This document shows, in pieces, positions 22,017 through 35,539 of a DNA stretch of 64,000 nt (its first letter is position 1; each line of letters starts with the position of its first letter). The stretch comes from Flaccisagitta enflata (Eukaryota; Chaetognatha; Sagittoidea; Aphragmophora): the NCBI GenBank assembly GCA_965153355.1, contig OZ231126.1, positions 96,534,001 to 96,598,000 of the forward strand, in the 5' to 3' direction. The translations under genes and the position numbers were made by a program. The notes under the pieces are model-generated. The model did not search any database. It was not told where the DNA came from and saw nothing but the letters and a program-made list of their open reading frames with translations.

Positions 22017-23011
22017 AAAAACCACTGAAAATGATTTTGGTTATTATGACTAATTGGTCCTTTAGGGGACCCTAGATAGGCCCCCTCGCAGGTCTCTATC
22101 CTAAATCTGTTTACCCCACCACCAGGTAAAAGTATATTCATATGAAAATTACAGCTCCATCAATCTCTAAGGGGAAATTACGACAAAAAACTCATTATTA
22201 ATCATCATTTTAGCTAATTGGGCAGTATGAGGACCCCTGAAGCGGCCCCCTAGAGGCTACTTTTATCTATTTCTTAGAACTTTATATTCTACTACTAAAT
22301 ATCGTTCAATCAAGACCAATACTATGATTTTTTTATCAATCCATCGATAAAGTATAAAACCAACAAGGTAAGTCATAAATCAAACCAGTTCTCTCATTTT
22401 TGCAATTTTCGCGCATCTTACCTCTTACTTAAAACAAGTGGGCCCCGAGTGAAATAGATCAAAATAAGTACAAGAATTGTAGCATTCATCCTCTAACATA
22501 TTATTTTTGATGAAAAAATGGAAACCAATTACTAATTCCAACCTAGGCAATTGACCTTCTACCCGACATGTAGCTAACCCACCAGTCACAACAAAGAAAG
22601 TTAAAAAATCCAATGATCTCATTTGCATATTGTGGTCAAATTCCGCGCAACTAGATCAACATATATAATGATTAAACTGTTCCATTCTGGTCTAGTAACC
22701 TATAAACTGTTATAAAAATCCCCCATGGAGATATTTGATCCATTTTTACGCATTTCACTACACCCTATTAAATAAAGCCCTCCAAATTTGCAAGCAGTCA
22801 ACGCAAACCGCACCTGTCTAGCTCAAAGCTTTTAGAAGTAATTTAAAAAAGAGTGAGGTGATATCATCAGAAGACTGTGTAGAAATGGCAAAAGAAAAAT
22901 TGAAGTATTTCAATCAAAGTTGAGTAACTTTTTACTGCATAGAGCTAGAGGGATGCAGTTTGTGTCAATTTTTTGCAAATTTGAAGAGCTTTAATTTTCT
23001 CACGGATTTTT

Positions 23012-23199
23012 AGTCGCGTGCATGCGACTCTACAACCCGCTTTGTCTATCGGACGGTCGGTTGGTCGGTCGGTCACACTTTAATTTTTTTTATGATTTTA
23101 TTTTTTCGACCTCACTGCTCCTGCCCAAATGGTCTGGTGACCTCAAATATGGCCCCTGCCCACCCGCACGCGACTTCAGTAGCCGTGTATCAAACCTTG
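23012..23199 (+). mobile_element. HINE-type element, AGTCGCG subfamily (intact)
   Basis: Left AGTCGCGTGC after TTTTT, proximal ATGCGACT, (GGTC)n, distal GCACGCGACT, end GTGTATCAAACCTTG before TTT. It lies just downstream of the candidate secreted-protein gene. Confidence 0.8.
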
Positions 23200-23318
23200 T
23201 TTGATGATTGGTTGATTCTAATTTGAGATATGGATGTAAACGTGCCGAAAGATTTTTTCCGCCTAGATAGTAACACAAAAGGAACTACACACAAATGCAA
23301 ACAAAAGAAGATTTTTAA

Positions 23319-24137
23319 CTATTCCACTTCTATTTGGCCCAGTGCCGAACCTGTTCTTTGAGATCGTAGTGCCACCAATGGCATTGATTCGGCTACATCA
23401 AAACTTTTCACCACGTGATATCTCCTGGAGTTATCGATACCGCTACCTGGAGTAATAAACCAAAATCGGTGATACATTGTTAAATGATGGAGAATTTCCA
23501 AAAAACCTTCCGAGCAGTACAGCTCTGATCATAAGGCCATAAGGGGCAATGTTTTCAATGAGCTGTTACCGATTTTCGTTTGCTGAAGGGGTTGCTGAGA
23601 AGCACCGCGCATTCTCGTTCTTGGGTTACTGTCCTCATATCTGTCCGAGTTGCTTGTCATGAAAGCAGCTTCCATTTGAGAGCATAGAATTCCATGGAAA
23701 GCTAAACCTTAGGAACATGAATGGATCAGGAATAGAAACAAGCCCAATTTGGCAACTAGATGCAGCAGGGACATTACGTTGCGTGCCTTATCTGAATTGA
23801 CGAAATAGTTTTGATACAACCCCTTTGAACAATGAACATGACTAACTTGCCGTTTTCTAACTTAGTGGGCATGTGGGATTTTGTTTAGAACAGATGTTCC
23901 CATCCAAATAGAAAGTTGCGTATAGTCTAATAGAGGCTTTTTTGAAATAAAATCGTTTATGTTACACTACGAACAGGTTGCTCGAGGAAGAAGAAGCAAA
24001 GTCAAGTGCGTGTAGCGTAATAAGCTTTATGCTCAAAAAGGTGTATTACTTGATTGAGCTACTCACCGGACGCTATGAAGATGAGAATCGAGCAAACAAA
24101 CTGGTTCATCATATTTGAACTGATGAGGTAGGCCTGC
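23319..24137 (-). CDS. Candidate small secreted protein or peptide precursor, three exons
   Basis: Coding exons at 24112-24067, 23668-23570 and 23506-23319 join in phase 1 at both junctions to give 110 codons and a stop. Residues 1-16 (MMNQFVCSILIFIASA) look like a signal peptide. The middle exon gives AFMTSNSDRYEDSNPRTRMR and QQPLQQTKI. The last gives FWFITPGSGIDNSRRYHVV and ends SALGQIEVE. One dibasic site (SRR|YH) would release a 33-residue C-terminal peptide. There are no cysteines after the signal. A 25-base leader before the ATG follows the strong 3' splice site CTCTCCTTTCTTCAG. The intron 1 donor G|GTGAGT is good; the exon 2 acceptor GGAAG is weak. I do not recognise the family. Support is the phase-consistent model, the signal peptide and the splice sites. 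It could be a chance assembly. Confidence 0.45.
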
Positions 24138-24392
24138 CTGAAGAAAGGAGAGAGAGAGAGAGTTGGCAGGGGCCGTATTTGAGGTCACTAGAGCATTTGG
24201 GCAGGAGCAGTGGGGTCAAAGAACAAAAAACACAAAAAAAGTAAAATATGACCGACTGACCGACGGATGGATGGATGGACGGACGGACAAAGCAGGGTGT
24301 AGGACACAGAGCAAGACCCGCCATTCAGATTTCATTCATAAAGGTAAAAAAATGAACCATTTATTTGTAGACATTCATTAAGTCTTTTACTA

Positions 24393-24642
24393 TCATTGCG
24401 TAATGCATACTGATCGCTTTCCAACAAAATTCCAGATCATTTGAAAAAATCTTTCTAAGGAGTGTTTTATAGGAGCAAAATCTACCTGAAACATTTTATT
24501 TCTGACTTTGTGAATTTTACTTTTGTTTTTCAAAATAGATATTTTTTCATACTGACCACTCATGCTTTCATAAATCATTATCTTCTAAGGTTTTTAAGAA
24601 TAGTAAGTGCCAATTGCGGATAATTTTGCACACCCTGTTAAT
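24393..24642. mobile_element. Truncated mariner-type element, empty-site copy
   Basis: It carries one terminal repeat (complement of ACAGGGTGTGCAAAATTATC) at 24612-24642 and internal sequence matching 9382-9449 joined directly to 9957-10105, in the opposite orientation. The other end is missing. Confidence 0.75.
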
Positions 24643-24919
24643 ATTTTTGAAAAAGTAATAAACAGTGATGATCTCCCATTGAAAACTGATTTAGCATGTC
24701 TGAAGAGCTTTCCCATGGCAAAAACCGAGCCATAATCCCCTCTGACATGTAACAACACTATTTTCGCTAAACGAGTTCCACTCGTTGAATGTTGGATAGA
24801 TGAATGATGTAATAGTACATAAAAAGTACAAATAATTGATATTTAATGGTCACTTCGATACCTTCACTTTGAATTTTATTTATGAGCTTACATTTAAGCC
24901 TAAAGCCTCCAAATTTTTC

Positions 24920-25214
24920 AGATGCGTCCTCGCATCTCTATAAGAGGGTCTGTCCGTCCGTCTGTCCGTTGGTCCCTCCGTTGGTCCGTCCATTGGTCCG
25001 TCCGTTACGCAGTTGCAAAAACTGCGTTTCTCGGCTGTTTTTGGCTGCGGTGAGATCCTATACTGAAACAAATGATCATCCAACATGTTTTGAGAGACTC
25101 CGTTACTACTTCGTCATTTCACCCGACTGTTCGTCCATCTGTCTCTCCATAAATGTCACATGATCAATACACGCAGAGACACAGCCCAGACGCATCGTTG
25201 CCCGGTCGGGCTTG
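24920..25214 (+). mobile_element. HINE-type element, AGATGCG subfamily
   Basis: Left AGATGCGTCC, proximal CGCATCT, (GTCC)n, distal AGACGCATCG, end CCCGGTCGGGCTTG before TTTT. Confidence 0.75.
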
Positions 25215-25219
25215 TTTTG

Positions 25220-26020
25220 TCGTGAAAATAGCCTTAGGATTAGCTGATCAAACAGGCAAGGGAACTCACTTTTCTTCAGATATGACCATTTTATCAATGA
25301 TTTTGACACATAAAACATCATTACTCGGGCCCGGTACTCATTTTTGGGCATCGAGGCATGAGATAGTGTATGATATACACCGTCTTTGGATCGGACTGTA
25401 AAATGCAAAACCTTTATATATCCTAAACCACTACGAGAAAAATCATGAAATTTTCAGTGAATATTGGTAACATATGACGGTTTTTGCATGTCAAAGCTCA
25501 GATCTTAGTATAGAAAAGGTAAGGTGAAATAAATTTTGAAAGAAAACCCATGTTTTATTAAGATGAATTTTTCCCCATTTCCTCAGGAAGGAGTTGTCTT
25601 TATTTACTTGAAATTGCTTTGAATTTCCACAAAAACTCTAGCATTTATTTCTGATGACAGATGTTAACCTATGTGCTATTTATTTGGCGCATCTTATAAG
25701 AAAAAAGCAGCACCTTCCAAAAAAAAAAACAGGAAAAAATCAATTTTGCTTAAAAAATGGATGTTCTTTCATTATTTTGTTTGCTCCACACCTTTTCTGT
25801 ACTATGATCTGAGCTTTGACATGCAAAAACCGTCACATGTTTCCAATATTCACTGAAAATTCTATGAATTTTTTCCCAGTACTTTAGGAGCTATAAAGGT
25901 CTTGCATTTTACAGCCCGATCCGAAGACAGAGTATGACCACACTCATGATTTCATCAAATGCGTAAAAAAAATTGCATAAGCCTATAGAAAGAGATGAAT
26001 AAAAACTGCTCGTCTGATCT
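25220..26020. repeat. Diverged inverted repeat, no gene seen
   Basis: CATATGACGGTTTTTGCATG near 25473 returns inverted near 25818-25840, and the CAGTCCGATCC-type arm near 25390 returns inverted near 25915. Probably an old palindromic element of about 550 bp. Confidence 0.5.
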
Positions 26021-26190
26021 GGCTCTGCGTCGTAGAGTCGCGTGCACGCGACTAAAAAACTCCTTTTGAAACCAGAAGCTCATCGCAATCTACTTGTGCG
26101 AATATTGTGAGCAAATCATGAGATGGGAACGTAAGATTCTTGTTTTCAAAAATTGATTTTTCTTGAGCTGATCTCTTCGGAGATGTTTCT

Positions 26191-26343
26191 AGTTGCGGAC
26201 ACGTAACTCTGTAAGAGGCTTTGTCCGTCCGTTGGTTGGTAGGTTGGTCGGTTGATCCGTGGTGATCAAGTTGAAAAGTGGGAAAACGCGCATTTCTGCC
26301 CCTGCCCACCCGTCCGCAACTGATGGCCGTGTATCCGGCCTTG
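26191..26343 (+). mobile_element. HINE-type element, AGTTGCG subfamily (intact)
   Basis: Left AGTTGCGGAC, proximal CGTAACT, distal GTCCGCAACT (perfect complement), end GCCGTGTATCCGGCCTTG before TTTT. Confidence 0.8.
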
Positions 26344-26536
26344 TTTTGTTCCTTTGTCCTTCACCAACAGAGAACCAAAGAAGAAAATGAGAGGATCAAA
26401 TGACCCGTCCATCTATTTAAATGCCTGCAAAAAAAGTTTCTGATTCTATTTACAGACGCATTCACAAATGATATCCTATTGCATTCAAGATGGCCTTTTA
26501 AGGCGCCACTGTTTTATTCTCAGCCCATCAAATCTA

Positions 26537-26909
26537 CAGTAGATTCTATCTATGCATGAGATAGTGGGGGTAAGCATAATGGTAAAAAAAATGAACAAAA
26601 GGGACATATATTTGCAATATAGATTAATTATATGATATTTTATCTCCTGTTACATTGAGGTGCTATTGAAATATATTTCTACACCATTAAAATATCGATA
26701 ATTAAAACAGAAGACTTACAGGAGTATTGTTCAGAATCAAATTTGCTACAATTTTTGAAAAAGTCATGGCAAACGTGCTTCATATACATTTTTTTCAAAA
26801 TAAAAAACAATCTCCATTATAAGGAATGAAACACTATTTCATTCATCTTTATTTCAAATATTATTCCCCAAACTTTTATTTGTCTCTCGTGTCGAGACGA
26901 GATCTACTG
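26537..26909. mobile_element. MITE with CAGTAGAT ends
   Basis: CAGTAGATTCTATC after TA 26535 pairs with GAGACGAGATCTACTG before TA 26910. It shares a GAGATAGTGGGGGTAAGCATAA-type arm with the element at 35823-36893. Confidence 0.6.
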
Positions 26910-27306
26910 TATATCCTTGCCTCATCAAATCTATATCTTCGCCTTGGTAACCATTGCCTTCCTTGAGTGGTGATTGGTTGTCAGTTTGGGTCTACCTCGA
27001 ATTGTTTGCTGTTGGCTTAGTTGAGGAATCAAGAACTTTAAAAAACATGCGAGTCGCGAGAGTAAATGTGAGGGGCGCGCCATCGACATCACAGAACCCG
27101 CCTTTGAAGTCGCGATTTCAGACTTTTTAAGAACGCAACATCGACTCTCTCTTTGGCACACAAATCCAGACAGACAGTCGTTGCTCTTCGAAACATAAAT
27201 ATACGCGATTCACAGGGACGTAGGACAAGGGCATGCCAGGCATGCCATGGCATGCCCTGTTGTCGGGACACTAAAGTTGTCGGGACACCAATCTTTTAAA
27301 AAAAAA

Positions 27307-27470
27307 CAAGGCCGGATACACGGCCACCAGTTGCGGACGGGTGGGCAGGAGCGGAAATGTGCGTTATCACACATTTCGACTCATGCTCACAAACGGACCA
27401 ACAGACCGACCGATGGATGGAAGGACGGACGGACGGACAAAGCCTCTTATAGAGTTGCGTGTCCGCAACT
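27307..27470 (-). mobile_element. HINE-type element, AGTTGCG subfamily (intact)
   Basis: Left AGTTGCGGAC, proximal CGCAACT, distal GTCCGCAACT, end GCCGTGTATCCGGCCTTG before TTTTTT. Confidence 0.8.
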
Positions 27471-27540
27471 AAAAAGGAGAGTAAAGGAGAAGAGAAAAGA
27501 AGAAGAAGAAAAGGAAGAAGAAGAGGAAAAGAAGAAAGAA

Positions 27541-27646
<106 letters not shown>

Positions 27647-27649
27647 GTG

Positions 27650-28425
27650 ACATATAGACAGACAGACAGATGGAGCAATTAAAGTTATTAGGTTAAAAGA
27701 AAAAAAACATTTACATAGATCGGAAATGAAAGGAGAAAAAAAAAGAAGAAAGAAAGACAGAGCAACAGAGATACACTAGCATGAAGACATACAAATAATT
27801 GCATTTTTATGGTGGCAAACAAACAGACACAAAGGCCACAAATTTCATTTTCAAAAATCAAATGGATGCTATAATTGATGAATTTGCTGACAAGAATGAT
27901 GCAAGCAATTTTTTTTTTCCATAAGTTTTATCCATGGGTGTATAGTTGCACAAGTCTTGATTTCCCCCTTGGATTTTTATTGCCACTTTATTCTCCATTC
28001 AATTTCCAAACCCCTTGATCTTTCCTAATTGGGGAGGGGGGGGAATTGATTATATTGTAAAACTTATGACTTAATCATTTCAAAAATTATCATTATCATT
28101 AAAAGAAAGTTATGAAGCAATCAAAAGTTGCTGAAAAATGTCTCTCCACTGAACACAATTCCAGAAAAAGTATAGCAATAATTACTCTGTTTTACAGTTT
28201 ATGACATAAAAACAACAAATTAGTTTCTGTTGGGACACTAAATTTGTCGGACACTAATTAGGTGGTTAAACTCCCTACGCCCCTGGCGATTCGACAATCG
28301 ATTTCCTGTCGATAGAAGACTTAGACTAGACTAGATACCTAGCTAGACTGTGCATGTGGCAGTCGTTGGTAGCGCAAGACTTGACGAACTTTAATGATAG
28401 CTCCCACATAATCGTAAAACTATTC
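27650..28425. other. No gene seen
   Basis: Unique AT-rich sequence with short poly-A and poly-T runs. Confidence 0.5.
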
Positions 28426-28779
28426 TTAACAGGGTGTGCAAAAAAATCCGTACTCATCATCATCTGTTCTAAAATAACACCTAGAATTTGAGAAATTCTT
28501 TACAACTTATGCTCATTGTTGAAAATTAAGTTATTTTCGTACTTTAGATGAAAAAATTTTATAGGTATAGTAGACAACATAATACATTTTTAGACCAATA
28601 AAGACATTTAACTAGAATGTTACAAAAGATTTTTTTCTTGTGAATCAATATCAATATCTTGTCTGAATCATTTTTTGTTGACTGAAACTCCTCCTGCTTG
28701 ACCTAACTATCTTCCCTCGATGCATTTCTTCCAAAACAATCCATTTAGGGGCCGTTGAGGTAGTTATAACTTTCTTTTT

Positions 28780-28905
28780 AGGTGCGACAAAGCACCTCTA
28801 TAAGTATAACTGGCTCTGTCCGTCGGTCGGTTGGTCGGTTGGTATGTCTGTAATGCATTCCTTCGACGATCAACACGTCGCACCTTATTTGCCTACTTGG
28901 CCTTG
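28780..28905 (+). mobile_element. HINE-type element, AGGTGCG subfamily
   Basis: Left AGGTGCGAC after TTTTT, proximal GCACCT, (GGTC/GGTT)n, distal GTCGCACCT (perfect nine-base complement), end TACTTGGCCTTG before TTTT. Confidence 0.78.
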
Positions 28906-29091
28906 TTTTAGTAAACAGAGCTTTGTCAATAAAATCCTGTCAAAATATTATCTTCTGTTTCTTTGTAGATGCATATCTTGACCATGTATAGGAATTTTAT
29001 CAGCTGTTCTTGAGTTCTGCTTTTAATATGACCAATTGGGATACTTTATTTCAAATTTCAACTCTTAACTCCCATTAGAAGTATGGTTTTT

Positions 29092-29832
29092 GGGCAGCGG
29101 CCCCGAAGGGGACAATGTCCTGTAGAACACAGGGGGAGTTTTGTTCGTTTGTCCGTCCATCCGTCCGTCCGTGCGTGCGTGCATGTGTCCCCCCCCACCT
29201 TGAGGCTCAAATCCTGGCCTCGAGGCTCAAATCCTGGTCACGAGGCTCAAATCCTGGCCTTGAGGCTCAATTTCCGGCCTCGAGGCTTAAATCCCAGCCT
29301 TGAAGCTCAAATCCCAGCCTTGAGGCTCAGATTGCAGCCTCGAGGCTCAAATCTTAGCCTTGAGGCTCAAATTGCAGCCTCAAGATTCAAATTCCAGCCT
29401 CAAGGCTCAAATCTCAGCCTTGAGGCTCAAATCCCCGCCTTGGGGCTCAAATCCTAGCCTTGAGGCTCAAATCCCTGCCTCCAGGCTAAAATCCCAGCCT
29501 CCAGGCTCAAATCCCAGCCTCCAGGCTCAAATCCCAGCCTCCAGGCTCAAATCCCAGCCTTCATGCTTAAATCCCAGCCTCCAGGCTCAAATCTCAGCCT
29601 CCAGGCTCAAATCCCAGCCTCCAGGCTCAAATCCCAGCCTCCAGGCTCAAATCCCAGCCTCCAGGCCCACACGGACCGACGAATGGACGGACGGACAAAC
29701 GAAAGTCCCCCTGTGTTCTACAGGACATTGTCTCCTTTGGGGCCGCTGCCCTGCTACCCATCACCTACAATCACCATCATATGAAGCAGGGCAACGGGTA
29801 TCGCTGACCACATATTGCCCTTGGGCGACTGG
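29092..29832 (+). mobile_element. Long minisatellite cassette (GAGGCTCAAATCC)n
   Basis: GGGCAGCGGCCCCGAAGGGG after a T-run, then GTTCGTTTGTCCGTCC, then about 23 copies of a 20-21 bp unit GAGGCTCAAATCCCAGCCT. It then has the inverted arm GTTCTACAGGACATTG and GGGGCCGCTGCCC, and a tail ending TTGGGCGACTGG before TT. Confidence 0.78.
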
Positions 29833-29875
29833 TTAAGCATTACACTGAGTGCGGATCTTTTTTCACACCCTGTTA

Positions 29876-30455
29876 TGGGCAGCGGCCCCAGAGAGTCCGA
29901 TGACCTACCTTTCCATACAAGTAAGCCCTCCTCAAGTAAAACCTCAAATCAAGCATTAAATTAGGGCTTTAAGACCTTTATTCAAACCACATAAGCTAAA
30001 ACCATCTTGCAGGCCTCAAATAAGATTTTCCATGGCTCAGGTCAGCTTTTCCGGGCCTTGAATATAAAATTGAAAAAAAAAATCAACTAATATGAGAAGA
30101 AGCCAAGGTCATCAGCTTTCCCAGGCTACTGTTCAATTGACCTAATCTTTGGTAACTATGAAAAATAATGAGGCATCGGGAACCACTGACCATGTCATTC
30201 ATCATCACGTGATCAGTGATTGCTGATTGGCAATCACGCAATAGTTAACAGGTCTTCACAAAAGACGTAGTTCTGTTTACAATGAGAGCAGCAAGAAAGT
30301 TGCGGATTGTTTAAGAGTGTAGATCTTTGTTTGTAGAGTTTAGATTAGAGAGATTTCTTCAGCAGCGGTACGTCTGTCAGAGTGCCTAGAAAAGCCAAAC
30401 TCGTACTTCACCGGGCAAAAATATTTTTCCTTCGCAAAAATGCTTTCAAATGCGC
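29876..30455. other. No gene seen; cassette fragment
   Basis: Begins with GGGCAGCGGCCCCAGAGAG, a cassette arm directly after the TA of the mariner-type element, followed by a few decayed minisatellite units and unique sequence. Confidence 0.5.
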
Positions 30456-30460
30456 TTTTT

Positions 30461-31334
30461 GGGCAGCGGCCCCAAAGGGGACTAAGGGCTTGTTTCTAGT
30501 CGTGACAATCGCGTTTTTGAAAGGGCCACTTGGTCGCTCGCTACATTCGTTCATTGGCACAGCTCACTCGCTCCGCAGTGCTCTGCTTTGCTATGCTTGC
30601 TTTGCTCGCTCGCTCCGTTCACGGGCTCGGTCACTCACTTCGCTCACTCCCTCATGGGACAGTTAAAAATCATGAATCTGTGTTCACACTGTGATGGTGA
30701 TCAACGGGGAGGATCGCGTTTGCTGTTGTCACTAGAAACACGCCCTAAGTCCTGTAGAACACAGAGGGACTTTTGTTCGTCCGCCCTTCTGTTTGTCCTC
30801 CCATTACGCCTCTCAGACCTAAAATTTGCCCTCTCAGGCCTGAAATCTGTCCTCTCAGGCCTGAAATCTGTCCTCTTAGGCCTGAAATCTGTCCTCTCAG
30901 GCCTGAAATCTGCCCTCTAAGGCCTGAAATCTGCCTTCTCAGGCCTGAAATCTGCTATCTCATGCCTGAAATCTGCCATCTCATGCCTGAAATTTGCCCT
31001 CTCAGACCTGAAATTGGCCCCCTCAGGCCTGAAACTGGCCCACTCAGACCTGAAATTGGCCCTTCAGATCTGAAATCTACCCTCTTAAGCTTCTCAGGCA
31101 TCAACTCAGCCCTCAGGCCTTGAATCTGCTATCTCAGGCCTCAAATCAGCCATTTCAGCCACCAATCTACCCTCACAGGCCATTAGCTATCTCAGGACGA
31201 ATGAAAGTCCCCTTGTGTTCTACAGGACTTTGTCCCCTTTGGGGCCGCTGCTCTGCTTCCCTTCACTGCAATTCACAATCATGCAAAGCAGGGCAACGGG
31301 TATCGCTGACCACATATTGCCCTTGGGCGACCTG
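30461..31334 (+). mobile_element. Minisatellite cassette with a second insertion
   Basis: It opens GGGCAGCGGCCCCAAAGGGG. The left arm is broken at 30483 by about 265 bases whose ends are inverted copies (GGGCTTGTTTCTAGT and ACTAGAAACACGCCC), flanked by TAAG-like direct repeats. The core is (AGGCCTGAAATCTGCCCTCTC)n. It closes GCGACCTG before TTT. Confidence 0.7.
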
Positions 31335-31511
31335 TTTCCCACATAATCCTAACCATACCTAGGCAATGTTTCTGTCCGCTCCGTTGCTTGGTTATAGTAA
31401 TCAAAACAAAATGGACATTTCTATTAGCGTGCAAGCGACTCTATAGCCCGTTATGTCAGTTGGTCGGTCGCTTTTCGGCGTTTACGAGCATATATTTCAT
31501 TACTGCTTTTT

Positions 31512-31989
31512 GGGCAGCGGCCCTAAAGGGCCAATGTCCTGTAGGACACAGGAGTGAATTTCCAGATGTCCATCCTTCTATCCTTTCGTCCGTCCTCCCA
31601 TCTATACCCCCCCCCGGTTGGTCAGAGAGCACTCAAATTAGCACTCTCAGGTCTGATTTTGGCCCTCAAAGCCCTCAAATCCGCTCTCCAAGCCTCAAAT
31701 CTGCCCTCCAGACCACAAATCCGCCCTCCAATCTTCAAATCAGCTCCCCAGGCTTCAAATGTGCTCTCAAGGCCTCAAACCTGCCCCTCAGACATAGGCC
31801 CTTTTGGGGTGGTCGCTGGGTGGTATCTTTCCTACTTCTATTAACCACAGATAATAATAGGAATTTTCTTTAGCTGCGCTGATCTGAGTCATAGTGGTCC
31901 ACTGCGTTGCTCTCACTCCACTACTTCACTTGATCACTTCAAGCACGTCATCGGTTACCGCTGACCATGTGCAACCCTTGGATGACTTG
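31512..31989 (+). mobile_element. Short minisatellite cassette
   Basis: GGGCAGCGGCCCTAAAGGGC after TTTTT. The core has about eight units around CTCAAATCYGCCCTCC. The tail ends GGATGACTTG before TTTATC. Confidence 0.65.
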
Positions 31990-32344
31990 TTTATCTCTGC
32001 CCTTGCCCAGAGTACTAGGGTTGTCGTGTATCCGGCCTTGAACCTGTTACCTAACAAATTTGTCGGTGATTATGACGTGTTTTAAAATGTTGATATTCGC
32101 CTTGAAGGCAAATCTGTTGATTGTCGTGCGGAAATTAACTGCGCGAGAAAAAAAATTGACCAAAAGCGGTTTAAACTCGAATTAGCCAATTAGAACAAGG
32201 CCTCGCTTCAAATTTCGATTATTATCTCGGTCAGACTTCTATGAGTCACTAAAATAAGAGATGAGGGTGGCGAGGGGTTGTAGGGGGGGGGAGGGGTTAG
32301 GGGAGGATCGAGAATGAGACGATTTTACACCGCATTTGGATTGA

Positions 32345-32461
<117 letters not shown>

Positions 32462-32594
32462 ACAGTTAGATGTAAATGAATATTAGTTAAAGTGTAGTGA
32501 CCTATACAGGTCCCACGCGACTAGGGTAGCCGTGTATCCGGCCTTGTTGTTATTCAATCTGTGTCTCTTTTTCCTCTCTGTCTTTCTTTATCTG

Positions 32595-32901
<307 letters not shown>

Positions 32902-33382
32902 AAAAAAAGATTGAAAAAATCATATTACTCTGGAAATACTTAGGTAATATCTTGACAATATGCCCAATGCGAAAACCCCTTCCAGGGGAGTGTGTTACTA
33001 TGTTATATTGCAATTGTGTAATATTAGACGATTCCATGTTTTAACAAATGCTTCAAAACTGTCGTTGATTTTATCATTCTTTTCATTACATTTTAAATGC
33101 ATCATTGAAATTTCGTTCTCTTTTTCAAATTGTGTAATTATATGACTTATTTTGTTGATATGGTGAATTCAATTTTTTTTACCTTTATTACCTTTACTTT
33201 TATTACTCTTACCTGTATTATCTTTACCTTTTAATACCTTTACCTTTATCAAACTGACCATTATTACCTTTACCTTTACTACCTTTACCTTTCTTACATT
33301 TACCTTTACCAGTAAAGGCGGCTCTCGTAAAATTGTTTTTGTTTTTTTCAGTTTTTTCTCTCTCCTCATTATATTCACGCGC

Positions 33383-34383
<1,001 letters not shown>

Positions 34384-35326
34384 AATGCCCTCTGCTTAAC
34401 TCATTTTGTTGTTACTTAGGGCTCAAATTGAGATCAATGAAAGTATAGATCTTTGAGAAAAATGGATAATGTGAAAAATAAAAAAAGATTCAAAATTCAT
34501 AACACCTAAAGAATTGATCCAACAGTGCCCTGCTTTTTTCCAGAAGGTGTAAAAAAGTGCCCTCTTTCACCCTGTACCAATTTCAACCCCAGCCTCGGGC
34601 GAGCCTAGTTCTGACCCAACTTCCTCAAATTGTCGCAAGCGAAAAAGGGAAACATTAATTCCTAACCCGGAACTCAAAAGGTGAAAATTATAGATCTTTG
34701 AGAAAAATGCGGATAATGTGAAAAAATAAAAAAAGATTCAAAATTCACTTAGCGCCTAAGTATTGATCCAACAATTACCCTGCTTTTTCAGAAAGGTGTA
34801 AAGATGCCCTTATTCACCTGCCTGATTTCATCCACAGCCCGGGTGAGCCTGGTTTCTGACCCAACATCCAAATTGTAAGCAAAAAACAGAAACATTAATT
34901 CCTAACCCGGAACTCAAAAAAAAAAAAAAAATCGAAAAACGTTTTTCGATTTTTTCCCAATCACCTTTATTGCCTTTTTGCATTGGAAGTACCACGCGAC
35001 TGAGGTTTGTTGACCTTGTTTCCAATTAGGTATACATGTTTTTTTATCTTTTTCTTTTTTTTTTCATTTCTATGCATCAATATATCTTATCATTGATTTT
35101 TTTTCGCATAAAAAAATGAAAAACATATTTCTATGGAATAATTTAAGGTGAAAGTTGAGTCGTTGAGCTTGAGTCATAATGTGCTTCAATAGTCACCATC
35201 GTTGATATTTGCGTCCTCATATAATCATTATTCTATTAAGAAATTAAGTTGAAGACTGACTTCGAAATTTTTCCCAATTATGGAGTAGAATTCATATTGA
35301 GCCTCAGAATAAATTTCAGGATGTTT

Positions 35327-35535
35327 TTTGCGTCCTCACATCTCTAAGTATAACTGGCTATGTCTGTCGGTCTTTCTGTCGGTCAGCCATGCGATCATTA
35401 AAAAATCACAATCACAAAATCCAAGGGTTTTTTTTTCTGAGCTGCAACACTAAACTAATCATTCATGCATTCATTCATTCATTTAGCTATTATTTCATTC
35501 ATAAACAATGTTCATTTGTATAAAAACGAGGACAC
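35327..35535 (+). mobile_element. HINE-type element, TGCGTCC variant (copy B about 43446-43655)
   Basis: Left TGCGTCCTC after TTTTT, ACATCTCTAAGTATAACTGG, a short GTCGGTC core, distal GAGGACACATCG, then TACTTGGCCGTG. Present in both duplication copies. Confidence 0.6.
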
Positions 35536-35539
35536 ATCG

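Larger units (their letters stand above)
18695..22768. mobile_element. About 4 kb mariner-like element relic with nested insertions
   Basis: Long inverted arms of about 250 bases. The left starts ATAGGGCGTAGTCAGG after TA 18693. The right ends CACTACACCCTAT before TA 22769. Both arms hold a GGGGGATTTTTAT segment and a CATATTGTGGTCAAATT segment. A decayed transposase N-terminus lies inside at 19575-19850. An (AG)n tract and three minisatellite cassettes were added later. Confidence 0.55.
28429..29873. mobile_element. Mariner-type element containing nested repeats
   Basis: Ends ACAGGGTGTGCAAAAAAATC and the complement of ACAGGGTGTGAAAAAAGATC are flanked by TA at 28427 and 29874. Inside are a HINE-type element (28780-28905) and a long minisatellite cassette (29092-29832). 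The terminal repeat is the same family as 9382-10443. Confidence 0.65.

Noticed and set aside
29083-29836. Repeat protein reading LKSQPPGSNPSLQAQIPASR (and similar at 30773-31123 and 62232-62699)
   Set aside because: The frames lie wholly inside minisatellite cores; each unit is 20-21 bp, so the frame drifts.
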